From assembly GCA_023428135.1 (NCBI GenBank), contig JAEYZG010000010.1, positions 1 through 64,000 of the forward strand: 64,000 bases of DNA, given 5' to 3'. The stretch comes from Bacteroidota bacterium (GTDB lineage: Bacteria > Bacteroidota > Bacteroidia > Cytophagales > Cytophagaceae). Shown here piece by piece: positions 53,559 through 62,422 of this stretch; the first letter of the stretch is position 1, and each line of letters begins with the position of its first letter. The position numbers were made by a program, and so were the translations under genes. Under the pieces are notes generated by a model that had not been told where the DNA came from, did not search any database, and saw only the letters and a program-made list of their open reading frames with translations.

Positions 53559-55382
53559 TTATAATGGTATTTCTAACTGTACAATTGTACCTTTTCCAGG
53601 TTCCGAAGTTACGTTAAAATTTCCTCCCAGCAATTCTGCCCGTTCTTTCATATTACGCAGACCATTGGACTTTGTCACAAATTCCCTGCTCAAAATCCTT
53701 CTTTCATCAAAATAAAAGCCTTTTCCATCATCCTGGACCATCAGATGAACACAGTGGGCATCACTACTCACATGGACAAAAATTTTAGATCCTGAAGAAT
53801 GCTTAATGGCATTATTCAAAGCCTCCTGTAAAATTCTGAATACACAGATTTCGACCTCTCTTGGCAGCTTGGCTTTCTCTAATTGATCTTCAATCTCAAA
53901 CTCCATGTTGGAAGAACTTTCACAAAGTTTCTGAAGTTCTCTTACTGCGGCACTCAAGCCAAAATCATCCAGTACACTTGGCAATAAATCGGAGCAAATT
54001 TTCTTGGTCTCATTAATAATAGATTGAAGCAAATCATTGATTTCAGGAAGATCTTCGGAAAGGCCTTTATTTTTTTGTTCTATCATTTCAAGCTTCATCC
54101 GCATGCTCGTCATCATCTGACCAATACCATCATGGATTTCGGCAGCAATCCGCTTCCTTTCCTTTTCCTGACCATTCAATATAGAATAAGAGATAATTTT
54201 CTGCTCAACATCCTGCCTCCTTATTTTTTCCTCCGTAAGTAAAATCAACTCACGCTCTGTATTCTTCCGTTTGGTAATATCTGTACAAATAACAAGATAT
54301 TGATACAAAGTGCCTTTGTAATCAACAATAGGCATAAGGGTTACATCAAGCCAGAAACCTGTACCATCAGAGGCATGATCAAAAATTTCTCCCTGCCATA
54401 CCTCCTTTCTCCTCGCCGGATTTCTTACATGCTCATAGATTATACTTTCCTTCCCCCCCATGTTATTATAAAACAAAGGTTTTCCAAGCAACTCACCCAT
54501 TGTGTATTTTGTAACGTGACAATACTTATCATTGGCATAAATAATACGACCATCCTGATCTGTCTTTACCAGATAGGTAGCTTTTTCCAAAGCGAAATTT
54601 ACTTCTCTCAGCTCTTTATGAGATTGTTCCAGCGTATCATTGGTCTCTTTGAGTTTATTGGCCAGGTTTTTCGCATTAGTCTCTGAAACAACCAGGTCTC
54701 TGATATTCTGGCGTACACGCAAAGCAAGGGGATAAAAGATAAATACGGCCTCCAGAACAAGGCTTAGTAAAACTATAAACAAAAGGATGTATTCAATTTC
54801 TTTCAGTTTATTAACCCCATTTCTTGAAAACCTGTCATAATCAAACACAATAAGCTCCATTCCTAAAAGATAGACCCTTTCATTTTCAAAAATGGCTGTT
54901 ATATAAGGCTTTATATTAAGAGAATCTAAAGGTTTTGTGCTGTAGAGTTCTTTGATCATCTCATTTGAAGCACTTAGAATCTCTTCATAAGGAGCTTCAA
55001 TAATTTTGAACATCTGACTAAGCTCTTCTCTGTCATTTGCAGGAAGGTTTAAAAAATCGCTTCCAGATTGTAATGCCTCATGAGATCTTTGCCACTGTCT
55101 CAGCGTATTGACAAAAGCTTTCCGATTGGTTTCAAAATCCCGGCCAGACTCAATGAGCAGCGCATTTTTGCTCAATGTCTGGCTATAAGTTCGTTGCCTG
55201 GCAGCAATATTAATAATATGAGAGTCATGCATCTGACTACTTAAGTATTGCTGAATCAAAACCTGGCTTAATATGGAAATGACAGCAATTAAAGAAAGGG
55301 CAATGGCATACATGACAGCCGAATATTTAAACAGCCTCTGTTCCTGCCCTAAAGTATGGAGTTTATTACTAAAAAGACCCAT
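53559..55382 (-). CDS. NarX-type sensor histidine kinase
   Basis: 607 codons. Two membrane helices (about 20-45 and 198-222) flank a periplasmic helical domain with the PilJ/NarX signature HIINIAARQRTYSQTLSKNA. A coiled linker and one PAS domain (about 265-372, with KTDQDGRIIYANDKYCHVTK) precede a HisKA_3 dimerisation domain with His417 in RIAAEIHDGIGQMMTSMRM and the ATPase domain with ALNNAIKHSSGSKIFVHVS and DGKGF. NarX-like sensors respond to small ligands such as nitrate; the ligand is unknown. First gene of the two-gene unit with the response regulator. Confidence 0.92.
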   Translation of the reverse strand: MGLFSNKLHTLGQEQRLFKYSAVMYAIALSLIAVISILSQVLIQQYLSSQMHDSHIINIAARQRTYSQTLSKNALLIESGRDFETNRKAFVNTLRQWQRSHEALQSGSDFLNLPANDREELSQMFKIIEAPYEEILSASNEMIKELYSTKPLDSLNIKPYITAIFENERVYLLGMELIVFDYDRFSRNGVNKLKEIEYILLFIVLLSLVLEAVFIFYPLALRVRQNIRDLVVSETNAKNLANKLKETNDTLEQSHKELREVNFALEKATYLVKTDQDGRIIYANDKYCHVTKYTMGELLGKPLFYNNMGGKESIIYEHVRNPARRKEVWQGEIFDHASDGTGFWLDVTLMPIVDYKGTLYQYLVICTDITKRKNTERELILLTEEKIRRQDVEQKIISYSILNGQEKERKRIAAEIHDGIGQMMTSMRMKLEMIEQKNKGLSEDLPEINDLLQSIINETKKICSDLLPSVLDDFGLSAAVRELQKLCESSSNMEFEIEDQLEKAKLPREVEICVFRILQEALNNAIKHSSGSKIFVHVSSDAHCVHLMVQDDGKGFYFDERRILSREFVTKSNGLRNMKERAELLGGNFNVTSEPGKGTIVQLEIPL

Positions 55383-55465
55383 TGAAAACTCTTAAAAGTG
55401 ATGAAGAAATTTAATTTAAAATAATTAAAAGAATCTAATACATGGCAACATTTTCCATAATTTTT

Positions 55466-55485
55466 AGTAATATTACTTAAGTAAT
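55466..55485. promoter_or_regulatory. Overlapping palindromes upstream of ureD
   Basis: AGTAATATTACT (55466-55477) and ATTACTTAAGTAAT (55472-55485) are perfect overlapping palindromes between the divergent kinase gene and ureD, about 25 bases before the ureD start. They could be a regulator site for ureD; AT-rich palindromes of this kind also occur by chance. Confidence 0.35.
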
Positions 55486-55507
55486 TCTAATTTTTTTAAG
55501 AAATGCT

Positions 55508-56365
55508 ATGATTAAGGACATGACCAGATCGGCGATAGAAATATCCAGCATAGACAATAAATCCATTTTAACAGGCTCAAAAATCTTTCGTCCTTTAAAA
55601 ATTTTTTCACTTCAAAAAGGGAAATCCTGCCAGATTGTATTTTCAAACTATGGGGGCGGATTTGTAGAAGGAGATCAGATATTTCTTGATATCCACTGTA
55701 AAGCTGGCACTACAACTGTCTTTTCTACTCAGGCCAATACAAGAATATACCGTTCCGAACACGACAAATCAAGTTTGCAGGAAATCCGAGGGAAAGTAGG
55801 CAGGAATGCACTTACAGTGTATATGGGGGATCCAGTAGTACCACATCAGGATAGTATATTCGAACAAAAGATAAAATGGGAACTGGAAGAAGGCTCAGCT
55901 CTTCTATTTCTTGACTGGTTCGAAGGAGGAAGAATATTAAACGGAGAACGTTTTGCGTTCAAATCCTTTTTTACAGATCTTAAAATAAATGTATCTGAAA
56001 GAACGGTTATCTGGGATCGATTCAAAATGGATCCTGAACAAAATAATATGAACACTCCAGGGGCCTTTCTCAATCACTCCAGTTATCTTAATATTTTTCT
56101 TGCAGGTAATGAAAATCTGGAAAAAGTAAAGCTGATCGAAAACCAACTGCACTTTCTGTCAAGAAAATATCTTTTTGATGAAAAGGGGCAAGAGGTCAGC
56201 AAATGTGAAATCATAGGCAGTGCATCTAAAGTAAATGAGCATGTATTTATGATCAGATGCTCTGCAAAAAACAATCATGCCTTGCAACCCTTGGTTAAAG
56301 AACTAGCCCAACTACTTTCAGATAAAGAACTGCTTGGCTTTAATCCCATTGAAGGAAGAGTATAA
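55508..56365 (+). CDS. ureD: Urease accessory protein UreD
   Basis: 285 codons. UreD binds apo-urease and, with UreF and UreG, delivers nickel. Family features are the opening FRPLKIFSLQKGKSCQIVFS then NYGGGFVEGDQIFLDIHCKA, GTTTVFSTQANTRIYRS, VPHQDSIFEQKIKWELEEGS and DWFEGGRILNGERFAFKSF. It lies on the opposite strand from the other ure genes, separated by a T9SS cargo gene, so it has its own promoter. A second ATG at residue 5 is possible. Secure. Confidence 0.93.
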   Translation: MIKDMTRSAIEISSIDNKSILTGSKIFRPLKIFSLQKGKSCQIVFSNYGGGFVEGDQIFLDIHCKAGTTTVFSTQANTRIYRSEHDKSSLQEIRGKVGRNALTVYMGDPVVPHQDSIFEQKIKWELEEGSALLFLDWFEGGRILNGERFAFKSFFTDLKINVSERTVIWDRFKMDPEQNNMNTPGAFLNHSSYLNIFLAGNENLEKVKLIENQLHFLSRKYLFDEKGQEVSKCEIIGSASKVNEHVFMIRCSAKNNHALQPLVKELAQLLSDKELLGFNPIEGRV

Positions 56366-56428
56366 AATTTTCATTTCATTAATCATTCAACCAGGAGCAA
56401 ATAATACTGAGTTTGTATTCCATATAAA

Positions 56429-56469
56429 ACAACAGGCCTCAGATTTATTAAATAAATGAGGCCTGTTGT
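56429..56469. terminator. Bidirectional terminator between ureD and the T9SS cargo gene
   Basis: ACAACAGGCCTCA (56429-56441) pairs with TGAGGCCTGTTGT (56457-56469), a perfect 13-bp stem. It serves both convergent genes. Confidence 0.85.
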
Positions 56470-56497
56470 GTATTTGGATGTTACTTCTCTAGAGCTA

Positions 56498-58126
56498 TTA
56501 ATTACTTAATATTAATCTCTTTACAATAGATTTTGAACCTGAGGTGAATTTGCAGAAATACACACCGCTTGGCAACCCATCAGCATGCCAGTTAAATTCA
56601 ACCTTTTCTCCTTCTGCAGTTGATCCGTCGAATACTTTTGCTACCAAGGCTCCGTCAACTCTGAATATCTCCGCTGTTGCATTACCATCAGTATTGCTCA
56701 CTAAGCTAAAGTTAAACATAGCATCAGAAGGATTGGGGAATGCAGTAAACTCCATTACCGATTCTACGGAAGAAGCTGTCCTGAAGCCTGAAGAAGAAGG
56801 ATCATAAACGAATAATTTCATTGGACATGAAGGACAACCTCCTGCTCCGGGATAATCATTATAAGTAGTAAAAAATAGTTTGCCATTTACCTCTGTGAGA
56901 TTATTTGAACCAGCATAGGATGTTCCGAACAAACTTTTTAATGTGGTCGTATTTGAGCCATCCACCCCGCTTTGAAACAGCTGAAAGTAATTAGTGGCAT
57001 CCTCAGGTAGTCCTCCATCAGTTTCTTCAGTATGATCGATAAAGAAAAGTAAGTCTCCCACTGCTATGTATTTTCTTGGGTAAAACACATTGAAAAAATG
57101 TAAAAAATTAAAGCCAGAACCATTTCCTTGTGTAACTTTCAAGGATCCCGGCCAACCCTGGCTTTCTCCATTATATACAAGATGGTCATTGACCTCTATA
57201 AGATCGGACATACTTCCGTCAATATTCAGAGTCTCGACATAAGTGGTTCCGGCCTCTGTCCCATTGCTTTTGTATAAATTATCAAACCTGGCGCCTCCAT
57301 CAAAGTAATACTTAAAATATAACGTATTTTTGAATTTAATAAGTTGTTCGATTCCGATAAGGTCAAATATATCATTAGTATATTGTTTTACCAGAACGGT
57401 TCCTTGTGTTGTTCCATTTGTTTTCCACAATTCAGCATATTGGTTATTATTCACCATGTAATTTCTGGAGAAATAAAGCGTAGAGCCAACCTCTGTTAAA
57501 GATTCGTAAGAACCTGTAAATGGGAGATTAACTGCTATCTCGGTTACAGAGGTTCCGTTTGTTTTCCAAATATCAGATCCGGTAACCGGATGATTTCCTT
57601 TAAAATATAGTAAACTGTTAAACACTACAATTTCATTCCCAAGGCCTGAGCCCACACCAGGATATACATCTTTAACGAGACTGAAGGAGTTGCCGGAAGT
57701 AGCTCTCCAAAGTTCGTATCCATGAACTCCATCGTCTATTCCTAAATAAAGGGCAACATTATAAGTCAGGAGAGGCTTTATAACATTGGCTGATCTTATT
57801 TTAATGGTATTGTTGGCATATCCGTTACTCTTCCATAAAGCAGTTTTACCGCCAGCCTCCTTCGTGGTAAAATAAAAGAAACTTCCAACTGTGAGATTTG
57901 TAAACTCCAAAATTGGTTCTCCAATACTTTTGACAAAAGTTGTCCCCTGAGGGGTCCCGTCTGAGCGATAAAGATCAGTTCCGGAAGTGAAATAAAGTTT
58001 TCCATTTGCACTAATGAAATTCGTACTATTGACAGGCACATTCTCAATAAATACGGGTTGACAATAACCCCTGACTGCAAAAAGGACTAATAAAAAAAGT
58101 AGTCCCGACATTTTCAGATTTTTCAT
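56498..58126 (-). CDS. Secreted ELWxxDGT-repeat protein with T9SS type A sorting domain
   Basis: 542 codons. Signal peptide (LLFLLVLFAVRGYCQ), then seven or more repeats of the ELWK(S/T)(D/N)GTxxGT type (DLYRSDGTPQGTTFVKSIG, LWKSNG, ELWRATSG, DIWKTNGTSV, ELWKTNGTTQGTVLVKQ, NLYKSNGTEAGTTYVETLN), probably a beta-propeller. The last 80 residues are the type A signal: EFTAFPNPSDAMFNFSLVS to LPSGVYFCKFTSGSKSIVKR. It is exported to the surface or medium. It is inserted between ureD and ureG and has its own terminator. No link to urea is apparent. Confidence 0.9.
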   Translation of the reverse strand: MKNLKMSGLLFLLVLFAVRGYCQPVFIENVPVNSTNFISANGKLYFTSGTDLYRSDGTPQGTTFVKSIGEPILEFTNLTVGSFFYFTTKEAGGKTALWKSNGYANNTIKIRSANVIKPLLTYNVALYLGIDDGVHGYELWRATSGNSFSLVKDVYPGVGSGLGNEIVVFNSLLYFKGNHPVTGSDIWKTNGTSVTEIAVNLPFTGSYESLTEVGSTLYFSRNYMVNNNQYAELWKTNGTTQGTVLVKQYTNDIFDLIGIEQLIKFKNTLYFKYYFDGGARFDNLYKSNGTEAGTTYVETLNIDGSMSDLIEVNDHLVYNGESQGWPGSLKVTQGNGSGFNFLHFFNVFYPRKYIAVGDLLFFIDHTEETDGGLPEDATNYFQLFQSGVDGSNTTTLKSLFGTSYAGSNNLTEVNGKLFFTTYNDYPGAGGCPSCPMKLFVYDPSSSGFRTASSVESVMEFTAFPNPSDAMFNFSLVSNTDGNATAEIFRVDGALVAKVFDGSTAEGEKVEFNWHADGLPSGVYFCKFTSGSKSIVKRLILSN

Positions 58127-58243
58127 ATGGTGAAAGTTTAGGTTAAAACGTCACGCTAAAACCAAATCAACCTGAAAATGTTTAAAAAAATATCAGAAAA
58201 ATTTTATTTATTCCTAGTCGGGAAATGAATAGCACCGCTCAAA

Positions 58244-58279
58244 AAACTGAAGACCTGCAATTGATCAGGTCTTCAGTTT
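58244..58279 (-). terminator. Terminator of the urt-ure operon
   Basis: AAACTGAAGACCTG (58244-58257) pairs perfectly with CAGGTCTTCAGTTT (58266-58279). It lies 42 bases beyond the ureG stop. Confidence 0.85.
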
Positions 58280-58320
58280 AATTTGTTAAAAGTCGTAAAA
58301 TATAAATGTAGTAACTTTCA

Positions 58321-59055
58321 TTACCCCAATCGAAGAGAAAACTTAGTCGCCTTCTCCAAAGCTACAGCCCTAGCATTCAGAATGTGATCAATAATGGTTT
58401 CCATACCAAAACAATCTTTAGCTTTTCCAAATACAAAAGGCCCTTCTCCACGCATCTTCTTAGCATCACGTTCCATTACAGACAAATCAGCATTTACCAA
58501 TGGTGCCAGATCTATCTTATTAATCACAAGCAGATCTGACTGGGTAATTCCCGGTCCGCCTTTTCTTGGAATCTTATCACCACCGGAGACATCAATGACA
58601 TAAATTGAAAAATCTACCAGTTCTTTGCTGAAGTGAGCAGCCAGATTATCACCACCGCTTTCAACAAATAACAATTCGATATCCGGAAATCTTTTCATGA
58701 GCTCTTCAAGCGCATACATGTTTTGAGAAACATCTTCACGAATGGCAGCATGGGGACATCCTCCGGTTTCAACACCAATGATTCTGTCAGCAGAAAGCGC
58801 TTCATTTTTCGTAAGAAACTCGGCATCTTCCTTAGTAAAAATATCATTGGTTACCACAGCAATATTCATTTTATCCCTTAAAGCTTTACAAAGCTGCAGT
58901 GTCCATGCTGTTTTGCCTGTACCCACAGGGCCACCGATCCCAACGGTGAAGGCACGTTTCTTATAGTTTCTCCGCTCATTAGTGAGTTCCCGATGATGAA
59001 AGTGACCAGGCCCGTCATGATGACCCATATGTCTGTGCATGTTTAAAATTTTCAT
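58321..59055 (-). CDS. ureG: Urease accessory GTPase UreG with His-rich N-terminus
   Basis: 244 codons, about 35 more than E. coli-type UreG. The GTPase motifs are GIGGPVGTGKTAWTLQLCKA (P-loop), the metal-binding GVETGGCPHAAIREDVSQN (CPH motif), LLFVESGGDNLAAHFSKELV and NKIDLAPLV. The extension contains seven His within residues 7-21 (HRHMGHHDGPGHFHH). UreG hydrolyses GTP to drive nickel insertion. With no ureE in the cluster, this tail may bind nickel in its place; some bacteria have such His-rich UreG forms. Last gene of the operon, 15 bases after ureF. Confidence 0.94.
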   Translation of the reverse strand: MKILNMHRHMGHHDGPGHFHHRELTNERRNYKKRAFTVGIGGPVGTGKTAWTLQLCKALRDKMNIAVVTNDIFTKEDAEFLTKNEALSADRIIGVETGGCPHAAIREDVSQNMYALEELMKRFPDIELLFVESGGDNLAAHFSKELVDFSIYVIDVSGGDKIPRKGGPGITQSDLLVINKIDLAPLVNADLSVMERDAKKMRGEGPFVFGKAKDCFGMETIIDHILNARAVALEKATKFSLRLG

Positions 59056-59070
59056 AGCTAAAGGATTTTA

Positions 59071-59763
59071 TTAATTCTGAAATAATTTTGAATAAACTCT
59101 GTCGTGAGATAGCTGAGCTATCTCTAATAAGTAAGCAGACTTATAAGCATGCTTATGTGAAATCGGAATATATAAACTAATCTGTTCTGCAAAAGCTTCA
59201 AGAATGTATCTCAATTCTATATGTGCTCTTGAAGGGCCTGCTAAACCTAGACGTATAAGAGCGCTGATCTGATCCCTGAGCGCCATATAAAAATAGAGGT
59301 ATAAAGCTCTGTGAAACGATACATTCAAAATTTTTATAGTCATGCCATATATTATGGGGAAATCATAAGAAAGGTTCTTATTAGAAAATATCATATCCAG
59401 TTCTTCCAGCTTGATGGTATCTGAAAACTGTTTACTGATTCTGATCCAGTTCCGACCTATCACACAGCTTGATTTTTTTATCATGGGATTCATCAACATC
59501 GCATCATAGTTCCCGAGAAGATTTTTTAAAGAAGACAACGAATCTTTATCAGGGTCAAGACCGAAAGCATCGGAGACAAAAGGAAAGTCAAATGAGATCA
59601 ATTGTTGGGAAAATGTGATAAGGTATTTTCTCAGATCTTCTTCGCTTTTTATGAAGCCTTGCTTAGCTGCAGATTCCAGACCATAGGAATAGGCAAAACC
59701 CCCTACTGGAAAGGCTGAGTCAGCAAGCTGGAATAAAAGCAAAAGATCCTGATCTGAACTCAT
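59071..59763 (-). CDS. ureF: Urease accessory protein UreF
   Basis: 230 codons, all-helical. The family opening LLLLFQLADSAFPVGGFAYS YGLESA is visible (FQLADSAFPVGGFAYSYGLE), and the C-terminal RLGLAGPSRAHIELRYILE and IAQLSHDRVYSKLFQN complete it. UreF bridges UreD and UreG in the nickel-insertion complex. It is separated from ureC by a 188-base gap that contains hairpin repeats, larger than the other gaps in the operon. Confidence 0.92.
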   Translation of the reverse strand: MSSDQDLLLLFQLADSAFPVGGFAYSYGLESAAKQGFIKSEEDLRKYLITFSQQLISFDFPFVSDAFGLDPDKDSLSSLKNLLGNYDAMLMNPMIKKSSCVIGRNWIRISKQFSDTIKLEELDMIFSNKNLSYDFPIIYGMTIKILNVSFHRALYLYFYMALRDQISALIRLGLAGPSRAHIELRYILEAFAEQISLYIPISHKHAYKSAYLLEIAQLSHDRVYSKLFQN

Positions 59764-59820
59764 ATATTCAATTTAATAGATAATAATTTTCTTTCTTCTG
59801 TGAATGGACAATAAGACCTC

Positions 59821-59892
59821 ATCCCAAATCCCTCTCCTCAATGTGCATAGGGCTTTACCCTATGCTGACTAAATACCGCCCCCTCCAGGGGC
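59821..59892. repeat. Double-hairpin repeat between ureC and ureF
   Basis: GCATAGGG-cttta-CCCTATGC (59845-59865) and GCCCC-ctcca-GGGGC (59878-59892) stand 12 bases apart, preceded by CTCATCCCAAATCCCTCTCC. Sequences of this style are dispersed in Bacteroidetes genomes. In the transcript they could act as a processing or stability element between ureC and ureF. The strand is not fixed. Confidence 0.6.
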
Positions 59893-59951
59893 TTTAGTTG
59901 AACTACCAATGTTCAGCCAGAACTTTACTTGTGAATACGCTTTTTAAAGAT

Positions 59952-61664
59952 TTAAAACAGATTATACAACTGTGCTAAAGGAAGCTTGCTCGCGGGCAGG
60001 CAGGTTATCCATTCTCCATCAACTGTAACTTTATATGTTTCAGCATCAACTTTAATATCAGGCAGATAATCATTAAGCTTCATATCTTTTTTCTTTACCG
60101 ACCTGCAACCTGATACTGGAGTTATAGACTTGCTAAGTCCATATGACTTAACGGTTGACAATGATGCCTGTGAAACAAATGCAAGAGATGTTCTTCCGAT
60201 AGCAGCTCCCCTTGCACCGAACATGGGTCTGGAGAAATATGGTTGCGGAGTCGGAATAGATGCATTCGGATCACCCATTTGGGCCTGTACAATTACGCCA
60301 CCTTTTACAATCAGCTCTGGTCTGCTCCCGAAAAACTTGGGATGCCATAAAACAAGATCCGCTAATTTACCGACTTCTACTGAACCTATCACATGCCCAC
60401 AACCATGTGCAATAGCGGGATTAATAGTATATTTCGCTATATATCGCTTTACTCGGAAGTTATCAGAACCAGAATCCAAATCCTCCTTCAATGCCCCACG
60501 CTGCTCACGCATTTTATGCGCCGTCTGCCATGTTCTGCATATTACTTCTCCAACTCTTCCCATTGCCTGAGAGTCTGAAGAAAGCATAGACAAGGCTCCC
60601 ATATCATGTAGGATATCTTCTGCGGCAATAGTTTCTCCTCTGATCCTGCTTTCAGCAAAAGCGATGTCTTCAGGTATGTTCTTATCAAGGTGATGGCACA
60701 CCATTAACATATCAAGATGCTCATCTATTGTATTTACCGTAAAGGGCTTAGTAGGATTCGTTGAAGAAGGAAGAACATTAGGATCACCACAAAGCACTAT
60801 AATGTCAGGAGCATGGCCTCCTCCTGCTCCCTCTGTATGATAAGTATGAATAGTACGCCCTTTAAATGCAGCACGACTGGACTCTACGAAACCACTTTCA
60901 TTAAGCGTATCAGTGTGTATACAAACCTGCACATCATAATTTTCAGCAACAGCAAGACAGTTATCTATTGCAGCAGGAGTTGTTCCCCAGTCTTCATGAA
61001 GTTTCAGACCAATTGCTCCCGCCTTGATCTGTTCTTCAATTTCTCCTGGATGAGAGGTATTTCCTTTTCCAAGAAAACCAATATTCATAGGAAAATTGTC
61101 TGTAGCCTTTAACATCATCTCCAGATGAAATGCTCCCGGAGTACATGTTGTAGCTTTGGTACCTGTAGCCGGACCTGTACCACCACCAATAAAAGTAGTT
61201 ATACCAGATGCAAGTGCCTCCTCCATTTGTTGCGGACAGATGTAGTGGATATGGTTATCAATTCCTCCCGCAGTTATAATCATTCCTTCACCGGCAATCA
61301 CTTCCGTTGTTGCACCTACAATCATTTCAGGGTCAACACCCTCCATGATATGAGGATTACCGCCTTTTCCAATCGCCTTTATATATCCGTTTTTTATTCC
61401 GATATCAGCTTTATAAATTCCTGTATAATCAACAATCAGAGCATTGGTAATTATCAGATCAAGAACTTCTGAAGATTTATAACCAGAAGCCTGTCCCATA
61501 CCATCCCTAAGCACCTTACCTCCACCGAACTTACATTCTTCTCCGTAAACAGTATGATCTCTCTCCACTTTAATAACAAGATTGGTATCTCCGAGTGTTA
61601 ACTTATCTCCCGTTGTTATGCCAAACATATCAGCATAACTCTTTCTTGAAAATTTATACGCCAT
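59952..61664 (-). CDS. ureC: Urease alpha subunit
   Basis: 570 codons, standard length. All active-site residues are present with a constant offset of four from Klebsiella UreC: His138 and His140 (IDNHIHYICPQQ), the carbamylated Lys221 (GLKLHEDWG), His250 (CIHTDTLNESG), His276 (HTYHTEGAGGGHAPD), flap Cys323/His324 (VCHHLDKNIPED) and Asp364 (SSDSQAMGR). It binds two nickel ions and hydrolyses urea to ammonia and carbamate. Five bases behind the fused ureAB gene. Very secure. Confidence 0.97.
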   Translation of the reverse strand: MAYKFSRKSYADMFGITTGDKLTLGDTNLVIKVERDHTVYGEECKFGGGKVLRDGMGQASGYKSSEVLDLIITNALIVDYTGIYKADIGIKNGYIKAIGKGGNPHIMEGVDPEMIVGATTEVIAGEGMIITAGGIDNHIHYICPQQMEEALASGITTFIGGGTGPATGTKATTCTPGAFHLEMMLKATDNFPMNIGFLGKGNTSHPGEIEEQIKAGAIGLKLHEDWGTTPAAIDNCLAVAENYDVQVCIHTDTLNESGFVESSRAAFKGRTIHTYHTEGAGGGHAPDIIVLCGDPNVLPSSTNPTKPFTVNTIDEHLDMLMVCHHLDKNIPEDIAFAESRIRGETIAAEDILHDMGALSMLSSDSQAMGRVGEVICRTWQTAHKMREQRGALKEDLDSGSDNFRVKRYIAKYTINPAIAHGCGHVIGSVEVGKLADLVLWHPKFFGSRPELIVKGGVIVQAQMGDPNASIPTPQPYFSRPMFGARGAAIGRTSLAFVSQASLSTVKSYGLSKSITPVSGCRSVKKKDMKLNDYLPDIKVDAETYKVTVDGEWITCLPASKLPLAQLYNLF

Positions 61665-61669
61665 AAAAA

Positions 61670-62419
61670 TTATGATATAAAACCTTTTTCCTTCATTCTT
61701 TTCTCTATCAGATCCATACTTTCATGATCAATATTTCCCTGAATAAGATTATTTCCTCCGTAGACAAGTTTTTGTCCCGCTATCTCTACCAGAGGCACTG
61801 TTTTCTTTTCACCCGGTTCAAAGCGGACTGCAGTGCCCGCAGGAATATCAAGTCTAAAGCCTACGGCTTTTATCCTGTCGAACACCAGCGCACTGTTCGT
61901 TTCAGAGAATATGTAATGAGATCCAACCTGCACAGGCCTATCCCCTTTATTGATTACATCTATAGCAATGGACTTTCTTCCTTTGTTTAGTTCAATATAG
62001 CCCTCAGGAACATCTAATAATCCAGGCTTTGGATTGATAATATTATCTATAGCAAGCTTCTTTCCTGTAGCTACGAGACCTGATCCATAAAGCGCAAGAC
62101 CATTGCTCAAGCCTTTATTACAAATAGGATAATGAACAGTCACAAGCTTTGTTCCATCAGGAAAAGTACCCTCAATCTGTACTTCATCCACCATTTCTGC
62201 CACCCCTTCCATAACATCATCAACACCCAGAAGCTGTTTACCTTTATCCATAAGCTCAGCAACACTATGTCCTTCTCTTATAAACTCAAGCAACTGAGCA
62301 GAGATAAGAGCAATTGCTTCAGGATAATTAAGAAGAATGCCTCTTGCATACCGCTTTTGCGCAAGAAAACCGGCATTATGCAACATTAGTTTTTCAATAT
62401 CCTTAGGAGATAACTTCAT
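61670..62419 (-). CDS. ureAB: Fused urease gamma-beta subunit
   Basis: 249 codons joining two subunits. Residues 1-100 are UreA (MKLSPKDIEKLMLHNAGFLA, ARGILLNYPEAIALISAQLL, VQIEGTFPDGTKLVTVHYPI); a linker at about 101-130 (SNGLALYGSGLVATGKKLAI) leads to UreB (IIN PKPGLLDVPEGYIELNKG region, VQVGSHYIFSETNSALVFDR, GFRLDIPAGTAVRFEPGEKK). Fusion of gamma and beta is known from Helicobacter UreA and some other lineages. Three bases behind urtE, five before ureC. Confidence 0.95.
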   Translation of the reverse strand: MKLSPKDIEKLMLHNAGFLAQKRYARGILLNYPEAIALISAQLLEFIREGHSVAELMDKGKQLLGVDDVMEGVAEMVDEVQIEGTFPDGTKLVTVHYPICNKGLSNGLALYGSGLVATGKKLAIDNIINPKPGLLDVPEGYIELNKGRKSIAIDVINKGDRPVQVGSHYIFSETNSALVFDRIKAVGFRLDIPAGTAVRFEPGEKKTVPLVEIAGQKLVYGGNNLIQGNIDHESMDLIEKRMKEKGFIS

Positions 62420-62422
62420 ATT

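Noticed and set aside
60130..60570. 146-codon plus-strand ORF opposite ureC
   Set aside because: It lies wholly inside ureC, whose active-site residues are all present, and its own translation shows no domain.
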